A DNA stretch of 64,000 nucleotides from positions 1-64,000 of the forward strand of contig CALKND010000007.1 in NCBI GenBank assembly GCA_938092065.1, read 5' to 3'. Source of the stretch: an uncultured Rhodospirillales bacterium (lineage in GTDB: Bacteria; Pseudomonadota; Alphaproteobacteria; Rhodospirillales; JABHCV01). Below are positions 42,236 through 52,391 of the stretch, piece by piece. A model generated the notes under the pieces. That model was given only the letters and a program-made list of their open reading frames with translations. It was not told the origin of the DNA and ran no database searches. Each line of letters begins with the position of its first letter. The stretch's first letter is position 1. The position numbers were made by a program, and so were the translations under genes.

Positions 42236-44050
42236 ATGAATAAAATAATTTTTAACTTTAGTAAAAATTCTCAAACACTCACTATCCTTGCAGCAGCGGC
42301 CATACTTTGTGTCGCCGCAACCCCTGTGTTTGCTGCTGTTTCAGATGCAGACACGGGAATAGCTTGGGGATTTATGGGCATGAAGGTGTTGGGCGGCTTG
42401 GCTATTTTCCTATTTGGTATGGATCAGATGGCAGATTCGCTGAAGGCTGTAGCAGGGAACCGCATGAAAGATATCCTCGGTGCGCTCACCAACAATAGAA
42501 TTACAGGACTTCTTACTGGTGCAAGCGTAACAGCAGTTATTCAGTCTTCCTCGGTTACAACAGTTATGCTCGTAGGTTTTGTTACGGCAGGCATGATGTC
42601 GTTATCGCAAGCTATTGGGGTAATACTAGGAGCAGACATTGGCACCACCATCACAGCACAGATTGTTGCATTTCCCGTAAAGAAATACGCTCTTGCACTT
42701 GTTACTATTGGCTTCTCCATGTTGTTTGTCAGCCGTAGTGAAAAGACTAAACACTACGGCACTTTGATTATGGGCTTGGGTATGATTTTCTTTGGCTTGT
42801 CGATAATGAGCGATGCCATGAAACCTTTACGTTCATTTGAGCCCTTTATTCTATTGATGCAAGACGTCGAAAATCCTTTGGTTGGTATTCTGGTAGCCAC
42901 AGTTTTTACGGCTCTTATTCAGTCATCTTCAGCTACAATGGGCGTTGTTATTGTCCTCGCCCAGGGGGGGTTGATAACTCTAGAGGGTGGCATTGCACTT
43001 GCGCTTGGAGCTAATATTGGAACCTGTGCTACTGCAGGTCTTGCATCTATTGGTAAACCTCGCGAAGCAGTACGTGTCGCGGTTGCTCATGTTACTTTCA
43101 AGATCGTCGGCGTTTTTATTATCTTTTTCTTTATCCCTCAATTAGCAGAACTTTGCCGATCTGTTTCCCCGGCTTATCCAGAACTAAATGGAATTGATAA
43201 ATTAGCCGCAGAGACACCACGCCAAATAGCGAATGCCCACACCTTCTTTAATGTAGGGTTAGCGTTTCTTTTTTTACCAGCTACTACCCTATTTGCGCGA
43301 TTTTGTGAGTGGGTGGTGCCTGACAGGCCCAATAGTAGAAGGGGTTTGCCAGAAATTATAATGCCTAAATACTTGGACGATTCTTTGATTTCCACACCTC
43401 AGTTGGGACTTGCTCGAAGCCGGCTTGAAATCGCTCGGCTAGGCAAAAATGTGCACGAAATGTTCAAAAAAGTTCTTCCAGCTGTCTTAACGGGTAACAA
43501 ACAGGACCTTCAAGAGATTGTAAACATAGATAACAAGGTAGATGCCCTCTATGGTGAAATAGTTGTTTACCTTGGTAAATTAAGCAAAATAAATCTTTCA
43601 GACCAACATTCCAAAGAGCTGTTTTTTCTTTTTCAGTCAGTAGATCGTCTAGAAAATATTGGTGATATTATGGAAAAGAATATGGTAAGGGTGGGCATCA
43701 AAAGAATTGAGGATAGTATTGTTATCAGCGAGGCAACCTTAAAAATTATTAACGAATATCATAGTCAGATCACTCGTGTTCTAGAGGATACTATTGAAGT
43801 AATCACAAACGACAATGTTGATGCCATAAATAGAGTTAAAAATTTACGAGAAGAGATTGCTAACATGACTTTGGAAACAGAAAAACATGGCATCCAACGC
43901 CTAACTGCAGACGCTCCAAGACGTGTTGATACTTATGCCCGGGAACGCGAAACCATCGAGTACATGAACAGTATATATAGGATTTGCCGCCGTATTGCTG
44001 AATCTGCACCGTCCAATGCCGAAGAAAAGCAGTCTTCACAACCAAATTAA
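42236..44050 (+). CDS. Na+/phosphate cotransporter with PhoU-like C-terminal domain
   Basis: 604 residues. A signal-anchor-like first helix is followed by the NptA repeats, each with the QSSS motif (VIQSSSVTTVMLVGFV and LIQSSSATMGVVIVLA), the mark of Na/Pi symporters. The last 200 residues are a helical PhoU-like domain (DNKVDALYGEIVVYLGKLSKI, LENIGDIMEKNMVRVG). It imports phosphate, or might export it, coupled to sodium. GGGGAA precedes the ATG. Confidence 0.93.
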   Translation: MNKIIFNFSKNSQTLTILAAAAILCVAATPVFAAVSDADTGIAWGFMGMKVLGGLAIFLFGMDQMADSLKAVAGNRMKDILGALTNNRITGLLTGASVTAVIQSSSVTTVMLVGFVTAGMMSLSQAIGVILGADIGTTITAQIVAFPVKKYALALVTIGFSMLFVSRSEKTKHYGTLIMGLGMIFFGLSIMSDAMKPLRSFEPFILLMQDVENPLVGILVATVFTALIQSSSATMGVVIVLAQGGLITLEGGIALALGANIGTCATAGLASIGKPREAVRVAVAHVTFKIVGVFIIFFFIPQLAELCRSVSPAYPELNGIDKLAAETPRQIANAHTFFNVGLAFLFLPATTLFARFCEWVVPDRPNSRRGLPEIIMPKYLDDSLISTPQLGLARSRLEIARLGKNVHEMFKKVLPAVLTGNKQDLQEIVNIDNKVDALYGEIVVYLGKLSKINLSDQHSKELFFLFQSVDRLENIGDIMEKNMVRVGIKRIEDSIVISEATLKIINEYHSQITRVLEDTIEVITNDNVDAINRVKNLREEIANMTLETEKHGIQRLTADAPRRVDTYARERETIEYMNSIYRICRRIAESAPSNAEEKQSSQPN

Positions 44051-44149
44051 ATACTAACCAAGGATACTTTTTTAAACCGTATTAACTCTTGTTTAGCGCA
44101 AGTTCTATCACCAAACTCCATAGTGTAAAGTTAGAGTGTTCAAACTTCT

Positions 44150-45958
44150 TCACCAAACTGGGGTAGCATCGTCAACAAGAATCTGGACTGAAGAACGCCC
44201 CTGCCATGTGTTGATACGAATTTTTCCAGAAACATGGAATGGTGCCCCTCCATGATGGATAAGCGCCTGACCCATATCAGTTTCAACAGCCCTAAAAGCA
44301 ATGGCGTTCAAACGTTTTCCTGTTTCATCGGATAAGCTCATTCTCAGGTGGCTCTGGTCCTTTCCAACAGGGTCTGCATGGACTATCAAAGCATTGGTGA
44401 TGACAAAGCGTGGCTCAGGGTTCCCGGAACCAAACGGTCCAACTTTTGCCAGTGTTTCAACCAAATCCAAATTAGCTCCAGCTATCTTCAAGGCCCCATC
44501 CATATAGTGTCCAGGAACAGATGGGCGTCCAGCCAAGTCAGTAGCCAGACGCTCGTTCAGAAAAAAATTTAAGTCTTCTATACGCTCAGCATCAACACTG
44601 AGACCCGCCGCCATGGCGTGGCCGCCACCTTTAGTAATAATTCCCATTTGACGGGCAGCAATAACAGCGCTTCCCAAATCAACACCACTTACAGATCTAC
44701 CAGAACCTATACCATTTCTCTCATTAAGGGCAATCACGAGGGAGGGCCGGTCAAACTTTTCCTTGAGGCGACTAGCAACAATTCCAATAACTCCTGGATG
44801 CCAGCCCTCACCAACGGCCATTACAATAGAGGCAGATTGCACTTCAATTTTGTTAATTTGTCGGATGGCTTCTTCAAGAACTTTGGCCTCTATTTCTTGA
44901 CGTTCGTTGTTGTAGGTGTTCAGTGAAGCCGCAATTTCTGCAGATTCTATTTTATCGTTACTGCTAAGTAGGCGTGTTCCAAGATCAGACTTGCCAACCC
45001 GGCCTCCTGCGTTTATGCGTGGACCCAGAATAAAGCCTGCATGATAAGCCCCAGGCGGCTCATCAATGCTAGCCACATCGGCAAGTGCTGCTAGACCGAG
45101 ATTAGTGCGTTTGGTCATTACCTTTAGACCCTGTTTCACTAACGCTCGATTGACGCCTGTTAAGGGGACTACATCACAGACCGTACCAAGTGCCACCAGA
45201 TCTAGCCATTGCATCAGGTCAGGCTCTATGCACACATTATACCAACGGGCCACGCGTAAAGCACGATTGACGGCTACAATTAAAAGAAATGTGACCCCAA
45301 CTGCCGCTAAATGTCCATGCGGGCTTTCGTCATCTAAACGATTAGGGTTAATTACAGCAAATGCATTGGGCAAGCTAGCTTCAGCCTCATGATGGTCGAC
45401 TACTATAACATCAAGCCCAGCATTCATTGCAGCATCAATTGGCTCAAAGGATGTTGTACCACAATCAACAGTGACTACAACTGCCACTCCTTCCTCACGC
45501 AACTTAAGCAATGCTCTCGTGTTAGGCCCATATCCATCCTTAATTCGATCAGGGATAATCACTTGAGTTTTGCCACCCACATGGTCGAGGAACTGTTTCA
45601 ATAAGGCTGATGATGTGGCACCATCAACATCGTAATCACCAAAAATTGCGATCTTTTCACCTTCCATAACTGCCCTAGTCAAACGCTGTGACGCTATATC
45701 CATGTCCTTTAGGTGATTAGGATCAGGCAGTAGTTCCTTCAAGGTAGGGTTAAGAAAGCTGAGTGAGTTTTCAAGAGTGATACCGCGTGCATCAAGTACT
45801 CTGCCAACAACCTCAGCAACATCTAGACGCTGAGCAATGGTAAGGGCCATTCGCTTGTCACAGCTTCGAGCAAGCCAATGCCTCCCCATTAGAGACCTCT
45901 CAACACCGAGGAAAGCCTCAGGCATGGGGACGGGCAAACTGGTGGTACGCTTCCACAT
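44150..45958 (-). CDS. recJ: Single-stranded-DNA-specific exonuclease RecJ
   Basis: 602 residues from ATG 45958; a more upstream ATG and one at 45925 are alternatives. DHH-family motifs: FGDYDVDGATSSALL, VVTVDCGTTSFEPI, VIVVDHHEAE, and later the DHHA1 region with GSGRSVSGVDLGSAV and GGGHAMAAGLSV. The C-terminal OB domain is KVGPFGSGNPEPRF. It digests single-stranded DNA 5' to 3' in recombination and mismatch repair. It overlaps glpX by about 40 bp. Confidence 0.96.
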   Translation of the reverse strand: MWKRTTSLPVPMPEAFLGVERSLMGRHWLARSCDKRMALTIAQRLDVAEVVGRVLDARGITLENSLSFLNPTLKELLPDPNHLKDMDIASQRLTRAVMEGEKIAIFGDYDVDGATSSALLKQFLDHVGGKTQVIIPDRIKDGYGPNTRALLKLREEGVAVVVTVDCGTTSFEPIDAAMNAGLDVIVVDHHEAEASLPNAFAVINPNRLDDESPHGHLAAVGVTFLLIVAVNRALRVARWYNVCIEPDLMQWLDLVALGTVCDVVPLTGVNRALVKQGLKVMTKRTNLGLAALADVASIDEPPGAYHAGFILGPRINAGGRVGKSDLGTRLLSSNDKIESAEIAASLNTYNNERQEIEAKVLEEAIRQINKIEVQSASIVMAVGEGWHPGVIGIVASRLKEKFDRPSLVIALNERNGIGSGRSVSGVDLGSAVIAARQMGIITKGGGHAMAAGLSVDAERIEDLNFFLNERLATDLAGRPSVPGHYMDGALKIAGANLDLVETLAKVGPFGSGNPEPRFVITNALIVHADPVGKDQSHLRMSLSDETGKRLNAIAFRAVETDMGQALIHHGGAPFHVSGKIRINTWQGRSSVQILVDDATPVW

Positions 45959-46889
45959 AACGAAGAGTTCCAGTCTGCGAACGTACAACTAGAGACTGGG
46001 TAAGGGCCTTGTTGTTAACCTTGGTTACACCTTTTAAAAGTGCTCCTGAGGTTACTCCAGTAGCAGCAAAAGTGACGTTTCCTGAAGCAAGGTCAGCAAT
46101 TGAAAATTTTTGTGCTGGATCTTCAATGCCAGCATCAGAAACTTTTTGTCTGTCCGCATTGTCACGAATGACAAGACGGCCTTGCATCTGACCTCCAACG
46201 CAAGCCAAGGCAGCAGCTGACAGAACACCCTGTGGTGCACCACCAATGCCACAGTATAAATCTATACCACTTCTTGGCCATGCGGTGGCAACGACCCCAG
46301 AAATATCACCATCGACGATCAACATTATGCGAGCCCCAGCCTCTCGTGTTTTGGCTATAATTTCCCCATGGCGAGGCCTATCAAGAATACAAACAACAAG
46401 ATCACTGACTGGTACTCCCTTAGCAGCGCTTAACGCCTTAAGATTATCAGCAGGCTCATTATCCAAATCAACTAAGTCAGCTGGAAACCCACCACCAATA
46501 GCAAGCTTTTCCATATATAGTTCAGGAAGGTTCAGGAATTGCCCGTCTTCAACCATGGCCATAACGGAAAGCCCATTTGGTTCGCCCTTAGCAACAATGG
46601 TTGGCCCTTCAACCGGCATTAGGGCAACATCGACAGTCGAGCCATCACCTGTACCAACATTCTCACCAACAACTAATTTAGAGGCGCCGTTAGCATTACT
46701 TTCACCAATGCGAATCTTTCCCTTTACCGGAAGTTCCTTAAAGGCCCCGTGCATGGCATTGACAGCAGCTTGGTCAGCAGACTTTTCATCACCAAGGCCC
46801 ATCCAGGAATTAGCTGCACGAGCTGCCGCTTCTGTTACGAAAACTGCTTCCATGGCGAGATTGCGTTTAAGAGTTTTAGTCTTAACCAT
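45918..46889 (-). CDS. glpX: Class II fructose-1,6-bisphosphatase
   Basis: 323 residues from ATG 46889, which is six bases after AAGGAGG; the GTG two codons earlier is too close to that site. Metal and phosphate-binding landmarks: NVGTGDGSTVDVALMPVEGPTIVAKGEPNGLSVMA and LYCGIGGAPQGVLSAAAL. It removes a phosphate in gluconeogenesis, which fits growth on C2 compounds through malate synthase. It lies between hom and recJ, the conserved alphaproteobacterial order. Confidence 0.95.
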   Translation of the reverse strand: MVKTKTLKRNLAMEAVFVTEAAARAANSWMGLGDEKSADQAAVNAMHGAFKELPVKGKIRIGESNANGASKLVVGENVGTGDGSTVDVALMPVEGPTIVAKGEPNGLSVMAMVEDGQFLNLPELYMEKLAIGGGFPADLVDLDNEPADNLKALSAAKGVPVSDLVVCILDRPRHGEIIAKTREAGARIMLIVDGDISGVVATAWPRSGIDLYCGIGGAPQGVLSAAALACVGGQMQGRLVIRDNADRQKVSDAGIEDPAQKFSIADLASGNVTFAATGVTSGALLKGVTKVNNKALTQSLVVRSQTGTLRYVEAYHQFARPHA

Positions 46890-46900
46890 TGTCACCCTCC

Positions 46901-48193
46901 TTACAGGTTCTCTATGCGGATCATGACGGGCTTACCAATAACGCCGTTCAAGTTGGCTAAAGTCTCTATAACACGAGAAGCACAAGATTCTTCAGTTTCA
47001 TGCAATGTCATCACAACTGTCACAGCTTCACCCGGCAAGCGACCATGCTGCAAGATAGATTCCATGGAGACTTGATTGTCACGAAGGATTGCCGCTACGT
47101 CTGCAAATATTCCTGGCTGATCAACAACCATCAAGCGAATATAATAAGCTCCTCTGTGTAGGCTCATAGAAATAGTATTAGCAGCCTTCAACTCGTCGGC
47201 CGGAATACCGAAGGTTGGAAGATTGAAGGAACGTGCGATGTCTACTATGTCTGCGCATACGGCTGAGGCTGTAGGCCCTTCTCCAGCACCTCGTCCTTCC
47301 ATCATAAAGGTGTCAACAAAATCTCCTTCAGCGACGATAGCATTGAATACACCTTCAACACCGGCGATGGATGCTGCATGCGGAATAAGGCATGGATGCA
47401 CGCGTTGCTCGATACCATTTTCATTTTCTGAGGCTATACCAAGCAACTTGATGCGATAACCTAGTTCTTCAGCAAGGTGAATATCTATTTTGGAAATCTG
47501 ACGAATACCTTCGACATGGATGTTTTTAAAATCAATCTGTCTACCAAAAGCTAGTGAAGATAAAATAGCCAATTTATGAGCCGCATCGACCCCATCAATA
47601 TCAAAACTTGGGTCAGCTTCGGCACAACCTAGGCGCTGGGCATCCTCCAGAGCTGCTTGAAATTCAAGTCCTTCTTCACGCATACGGCTAAGAATGTAAT
47701 TACACGTCCCATTGAGTATACCATAAATCGACTTCATACCGTTAGCTGCTAGGCCTTCACGCAACGCTTTGATGATTGGAATGCCACCCGCAACGGCTGC
47801 CTCAAAGGCCAAAGTTATGCCTGCTTCTTCGGCCTTTGAGGCCAGTTGGGTTCCGTGATTGGCAATAAGGGCTTTATTGGCAGTGACCACATGGCGTGAT
47901 GCACCAATGGCGGACTCGACGGTTTTCTTTGCTATACCTTCTGAACCGCCAATCAGCTCAACAACGACATCGCAATTGGCTTCGGCAGCCATTTCAGCAG
48001 CATCTTCAAAAAAATCAAACCCATCAAGGGAGACCCCCCTACTCTTATTCATCTTGCGAGCCGACACAGCGGTAACCTCAAGCTTGCGACCACAACGACG
48101 CTCTAAAAGATCGCCATGCTCGCTAAGTATCTTAAGGGTTCCAGTTCCAACTGTACCCAGACCTGCAACTGCAATTTTAAGGGAATTACTCAT
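46901..48193 (-). CDS. hom: Homoserine dehydrogenase
   Basis: 430 residues. Rossmann motif KIAVAGLGTVGTGTLKILSEHG, dehydrogenase core VVTANKALIANHG, KSIYGILNGTCNYILSRM and LGCAEADPSFDIDGVDAAHKLAIL. The last 80 residues are an ACT domain (YYIRLMVVDQPGIFADVAAILRDNQVSMESI). Reduces aspartate semialdehyde to homoserine for threonine and methionine synthesis; the ACT domain gives threonine feedback. Confidence 0.96.
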   Translation of the reverse strand: MSNSLKIAVAGLGTVGTGTLKILSEHGDLLERRCGRKLEVTAVSARKMNKSRGVSLDGFDFFEDAAEMAAEANCDVVVELIGGSEGIAKKTVESAIGASRHVVTANKALIANHGTQLASKAEEAGITLAFEAAVAGGIPIIKALREGLAANGMKSIYGILNGTCNYILSRMREEGLEFQAALEDAQRLGCAEADPSFDIDGVDAAHKLAILSSLAFGRQIDFKNIHVEGIRQISKIDIHLAEELGYRIKLLGIASENENGIEQRVHPCLIPHAASIAGVEGVFNAIVAEGDFVDTFMMEGRGAGEGPTASAVCADIVDIARSFNLPTFGIPADELKAANTISMSLHRGAYYIRLMVVDQPGIFADVAAILRDNQVSMESILQHGRLPGEAVTVVMTLHETEESCASRVIETLANLNGVIGKPVMIRIENL

Positions 48194-48213
48194 AAATATT
48201 ATCCAGAGTGTTG

Positions 48214-49428
48214 CTAGAGAGAGGCGGCACGTTTCGCCGGATCACCACTGTCATAGTTTGCAAGAAAAGATTTAATATTTCTAATGGCTTGCCTGGTACG
48301 GTGAAGGTTTTCGACAAATCCAATACGAACATGTCCGTCCCCATGCTCGCCAAAACCTATGCCCGGTGCGACGGCAACTTTTGCTTCACTCAACAACTTT
48401 TTTGAGAACTCCATTGAACCTAAATGTTTAAAAACTGGTGGAATAGGTGACCAGGCAAACATGGTAGCTGGCGGCGACGGGATATCCCATCCAGCTGCTG
48501 CAAGGCCACTTATCAAAACATCCCGGCGCTCTTTGTAAAGGATACGCATCTCATCGACACAATCCTGCGGGCCATTTAAGGCTGCTGTGGCAGCGACCTG
48601 TACTGGTGTAAAAGCACCGTAATCAAGGTAAGATTTGATCCTAGTCAAGGCTCCAATTAATGTCTTGTTGCCACTGGCAAAACCAATACGCCAACCTGGC
48701 ATGTTATAGGTCTTGCTCATAGACGTAAATTCCACAGCAATGTCACGTGCTCCTGGCACCTGTAATATCGACGGTGGAGGATTCTTATCAAAATAAACTT
48801 CGGCGTATGCTAGGTCAGACAAAATCCATACATTATGGTGACGACAAAAGTCTACGACCTCGCTGTAGAAATCTAGATCAACCAATTCTGCTGTTGGATT
48901 ATTAGGAAAATTTAAAACAAGCGCTGTCGGCTTGGGAACGCTGTAAGCAACTGCACGCTCAAGTGCTTCCAAAAACGTGCCATCCGGCTTCGCAGGGATA
49001 TTTCGCACAGCGGCACCTGCGATTATAAAGCCAAACGGATGGATTGGGTAACTTGGGCTAGGCACTAAGATAACATCACCTGGTGAAGTGATAGCCGAGG
49101 CTAAATTTGCAAGTCCCTCTTTTGAGCCAAGGGTAACAATGGTTTCAGTTTCCGGATCAATCTGAACATCAAAACGACGGCCATAGTATGCGGCAACAGC
49201 CTTGCGTAATCCTGTAATGCCCCTAGAATTTGAGTAGCGGTGAGTATGCGGGTCTTTTACAGCTTCGCAAAGTTTGTCAACAATATGCTGAGGTGTCGGC
49301 TGGTCCGGATTACCCATGCCAAAATCAATAATATCCTCACCAGCTGCCCGAGCACGTGCTTTCATTGCATTAACTTCAGCAAATACATAGGGCGGCAATC
49401 GCTTAACCCGGTAAAAATCTTGTTCCAT
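48214..49428 (-). CDS. Class I/II aminotransferase (AlaC/LL-DAP-aminotransferase-like)
   Basis: 404 residues. PLP fold: MGNPDQPTPQHIVDKL, PSPSYPIHPFGFIIAGA, LNFPNNPTAELVDLDFY, SDLAYAEVYFD and the PLP-binding Lys in EFTSMSKTYNMPGWRIGF. The family of alanine or diaminopimelate aminotransferases is shared, and the neighbour hom is typical. The substrate (alanine/pyruvate or another amino donor) cannot be fixed. It is upstream of hom by 20 bp in the same transcript. Confidence 0.88.
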   Translation of the reverse strand: MEQDFYRVKRLPPYVFAEVNAMKARARAAGEDIIDFGMGNPDQPTPQHIVDKLCEAVKDPHTHRYSNSRGITGLRKAVAAYYGRRFDVQIDPETETIVTLGSKEGLANLASAITSPGDVILVPSPSYPIHPFGFIIAGAAVRNIPAKPDGTFLEALERAVAYSVPKPTALVLNFPNNPTAELVDLDFYSEVVDFCRHHNVWILSDLAYAEVYFDKNPPPSILQVPGARDIAVEFTSMSKTYNMPGWRIGFASGNKTLIGALTRIKSYLDYGAFTPVQVAATAALNGPQDCVDEMRILYKERRDVLISGLAAAGWDIPSPPATMFAWSPIPPVFKHLGSMEFSKKLLSEAKVAVAPGIGFGEHGDGHVRIGFVENLHRTRQAIRNIKSFLANYDSGDPAKRAASL

Positions 49429-49563
49429 GAGATAGTAAGTTCCGTCGTCTTAATTTTTTAATCACAATTGGTCACGAAAAGATTCACATATGGCACTGCA
49501 TGGCAGGCTTGGAATCTTATTGTAATTGAACCTTAACAGAAATTAGTGTTTATTCATTAATGA

Positions 49564-50721
49564 TTAGTTATTGAAATAAATTTCTGCGCGACGGTTTCCG
49601 GCTTCACCAGACGGCATTATTTCATAATAAATTGGCATGCTGTCGGAACGAGCATCAACAATGATAGATTCTGGCGCCATTCCCATTTTCCTTAATTCTT
49701 TGGCTATTCTGTCTGCGCGATTGACGGATACACCATAATTGACCATTTTATGATTTATAGGGTCCATATTACGGGTACGACTTGACGCATGACCAACGAC
49801 TGTAACTTTTCCACCACGTTGTTGATGCAGTTGAACAACTTGCCCAATAATTTTACGGTCATTTCCACTCAATCCAGACGAGCCCGTCTGAAAGAGAATT
49901 GTGGCAACTTTTGTGCCATTTATCACCTTAGATTGTCGCAAATTTGGAGCAAAATCTTTTGGTTTAGAAGCCACTGACTGGGCTTGCGCTAATACGTCAG
50001 TGGGAGCAGATATACTTTTTACGTCCACACCATCGGAAGAAACAACAACAGTAGCAAATGGATCATCTGCCATGGACTTAAAGGCGTTACCCCTCATAGT
50101 GGGAGTTGAAGGCGTAGGTCGGGTCAAACTGAAGCTCTTGGGCTGTATAGAAGAGTATGTCACAGCTGGCCGCTTTGATATTGGTGGTGCAATCTGAGAT
50201 GAAGTAACGGGTGAAGCGGGTATTGCTGGTGGCGCCTTTTGTAAGGCCGTTACATCAGAAGTCTGCTGTGGTTGAGGCGCTGGACGCGGGGCTTGCTGTG
50301 CCATCATCTGGGAAGCCTCTCCCTGGCGGGCGATTGGCTCTGCATACTTACGTTTTTGTTTATCGGAGACAAGCCCTTTCATAATAGGCGAACTTGGACG
50401 TTTTGGTACAGAGGATAGTTTAGGGATAGAAGCTTCTCCACTGAGAATTTTTTTTGCTTTGTTTGATTGCATCCCACGTTGATAGGTTTTTGCTTTATCG
50501 GTTTGCGTTCCACTTTTTTCATTCTGAACGTCCTCACCAGAGATGAGATTAATCGTACTTTTGTACCATTCAGCAGGATTAATGGTATTTGGCAGAGAAG
50601 AGCACCCAGCTAGGCTAATGATAGCCACAAAAGTAACACTCAAAAACAAATAGCGCTGAAACCCGACAATACTTCTCTTATAAGCCAGGACATTAACAGA
50701 TTTTCCATTTCTTTTGCTCAT
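49564..50721 (-). CDS. OmpA-family C-terminal domain lipoprotein
   Basis: 385 residues from ATG 50721, with AGGG six bases upstream. The N-terminal signal ends in the lipobox SLAGCSS, so it is anchored by a lipid. A low-complexity Pro/Ser/Gln-rich linker with many PAPQPQQ-type repeats spans about 60-240. The OmpA domain (TILFQTGSSGLSGNDRKIIG, VVGHASSRTRNMDPINHKMVNYGVSVNRADRI, SGEAGNRRAEIYF) would bind peptidoglycan. It probably tethers the outer membrane to the wall. Transcribed alone. Confidence 0.88.
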   Translation of the reverse strand: MSKRNGKSVNVLAYKRSIVGFQRYLFLSVTFVAIISLAGCSSLPNTINPAEWYKSTINLISGEDVQNEKSGTQTDKAKTYQRGMQSNKAKKILSGEASIPKLSSVPKRPSSPIMKGLVSDKQKRKYAEPIARQGEASQMMAQQAPRPAPQPQQTSDVTALQKAPPAIPASPVTSSQIAPPISKRPAVTYSSIQPKSFSLTRPTPSTPTMRGNAFKSMADDPFATVVVSSDGVDVKSISAPTDVLAQAQSVASKPKDFAPNLRQSKVINGTKVATILFQTGSSGLSGNDRKIIGQVVQLHQQRGGKVTVVGHASSRTRNMDPINHKMVNYGVSVNRADRIAKELRKMGMAPESIIVDARSDSMPIYYEIMPSGEAGNRRAEIYFNN

Positions 50722-51175
50722 CAAAAACCCTAGTTCTCTTGGCCTTAGCAAGACACTTTATAAATTATACGGCACTACTGAAGGATCCGTAAAACTTCCT
50801 GAATTACTAAGCCTGTGTTATGGCCAGAATACATTTGTAAACAATTTTCCAGCCTTCATAGTATTATCTTCTAACTACATGATTTATTAAATGAAGATCA
50901 TTACACGAAACCAGTAAATTTCATAACTTTTTTGAACTCATTTTATATGAGAATATTGGTTAAACTAAACTTGTATAAGGATAAGAAACTCACATCAGAA
51001 ACCTCGCCGAGAAAAGCCAAATTCCTCAGTGGCCAAAAAAAGAGGCCTTCCACCCAATGTCACAGAGTTCGTGAAAATTTCCTTATTGCATAAAAATCAT
51101 TAACATGAACCCTGTTGTATATACCTACTTTATTTATACCTGCTTTATTAAATATTTATTTTATATTACCCATTG
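50722..51175. other. 454-bp gap without recognised gene
   Basis: The first 40 bases are the 5' region of the OmpA-like lipoprotein gene. The remainder is AT-rich with no convincing open frame, repeat or terminator. A GTGGCC-A(7)-GAGGCC segment near 51030 can fold into a short stem, but nothing else supports it. Confidence 0.5.
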
Positions 51176-51700
51176 CTAAGCAAGCTCTTTGCGATATTGA
51201 TGGGCTAGCTTAACATACTTGGGTGATGTGTAACGGATCATCTGCAAATCAGATTCACGAATATCCCTAAGGTATCGCGCTGGTGTGCCACCCCAAACTT
51301 GACCAGCCAACACGCGCTTACCCGGAACGACTAGTGCCCCGGCCGCAACCATAGCTCCAGTTTCAACAACACAGTCATCCATCACTGTTGCATTCATACC
51401 AATAAAGCATCCATCTTCCAGAATACAAGCGTGGATGAGGGCCATGTGACCAATAGTAATATCGTTGCCAATATGCGTACCCTTTCCTTGGCCTGATACG
51501 TGCACAACAGAGCCATCCTGAATATTTGTTCGCTCACCAATGTATATTTCATTTACGTCACCACGAAGCAGACAATTAAACCAGATGCCACTTTCAGACC
51601 CAACTACCACCTTCCCGATTATAGTTGCATTTGGTGCGACAAAAGCATCATTAGCAATTGTTGGCATGTGTTTTTTATAAGGAAGGAGCACTCCAGTCAT
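51176..51700 (-). CDS. Gamma-type carbonic anhydrase-like protein
   Basis: 174 residues of left-handed beta-helix. The hexapeptide repeats include NATIIGKVVVGSESGIWFN, and the metal ligands are His residues in VHVSGQGKGTHIG and IGHMALIHACILEDG. The end (VWGGTPARYLRDI) is the YrdA/PaaY-type signature. It could hydrate CO2 or act as an acyltransferase-like protein; family members vary in activity. Confidence 0.92.
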   Translation of the reverse strand: MTGVLLPYKKHMPTIANDAFVAPNATIIGKVVVGSESGIWFNCLLRGDVNEIYIGERTNIQDGSVVHVSGQGKGTHIGNDITIGHMALIHACILEDGCFIGMNATVMDDCVVETGAMVAAGALVVPGKRVLAGQVWGGTPARYLRDIRESDLQMIRYTSPKYVKLAHQYRKELA

Positions 51701-51759
51701 AATTTATACCCATAACAAGTTATTTAAGGCGGCAATAAACGCTTACTACTGTCGAATGG

Positions 51760-51918
51760 CTATAGATAGCCGCTGTCTTCAACGGCAATCAAAACCTCAT
51801 AGGGCAGATGGTTAACCGAGGCCTGATATTGAGCCAGTGGTTTCAAATCAACCGGACGTATCCAGAACATTTTGTTACAAAGCTCGCCCTGTTGCAAATT
51901 CAAAAGTGTTTTTTCCAT
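51760..51918 (-). CDS. Small hypothetical protein (52 aa)
   Basis: Below the size limit of usual gene callers. ATG 51918, with GAGG 11 bases upstream. The product begins MEKTLLNLQQGELCNKMFWI and ends PYEVLIAVEDSGYL. It is soluble, with an aromatic and proline mix that reads like true protein, and codon use resembles that of the neighbouring genes. It lies upstream of the carbonic anhydrase gene on the same strand (59 bp away). No family recognised. Confidence 0.5.
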   Translation of the reverse strand: MEKTLLNLQQGELCNKMFWIRPVDLKPLAQYQASVNHLPYEVLIAVEDSGYL

Positions 51919-52391
51919 ATAAGCCACAACCTCAAAGAATTCCCTTAACCGCCAAAGGATATAAAAAATTCTTTTTTCTCAAACATTAATTACCTGCCCT
52001 AGCCATTCAATTTAGCAAACGCATTTTTACTCACTGCTCCGCGTCAACCCCAACTTTTGCCGGGCCATTGAGTATTTAACAAATTTCTACCCGATAGGAT
52101 ATGTCGATAATGACAGATAAGCTCTGTCTTAAATTATAATTACCTATCAGCCAACACCTCGACGCTAGAAAGCTATGACATCCTTACATTGATTAGTATC
52201 GTGCACCTTGATTAAGCCGATAGAATAAAGCACTTAAGACTTAAACTCACTAAAACTGAACCGTGTAATATCAAGTAGCAAACAATTACGATCATTGACT
52301 TAAATGCCTGAATGCCTAATATCCGATTTTCCTCAACTAAATAACGGGAATATAAAGGCAACCAAAAATACAAACTGCCTAAACAAAACAT
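51919..52391. other. 473-bp leader upstream of the DEAD-box helicase gene
   Basis: No convincing gene. A long AT-rich leader before a DEAD-box helicase would suit a cold-responsive 5' untranslated region, as known for some helicase genes, but I see no specific element. The helicase ATG at 52392 has no strong binding site. Confidence 0.45.
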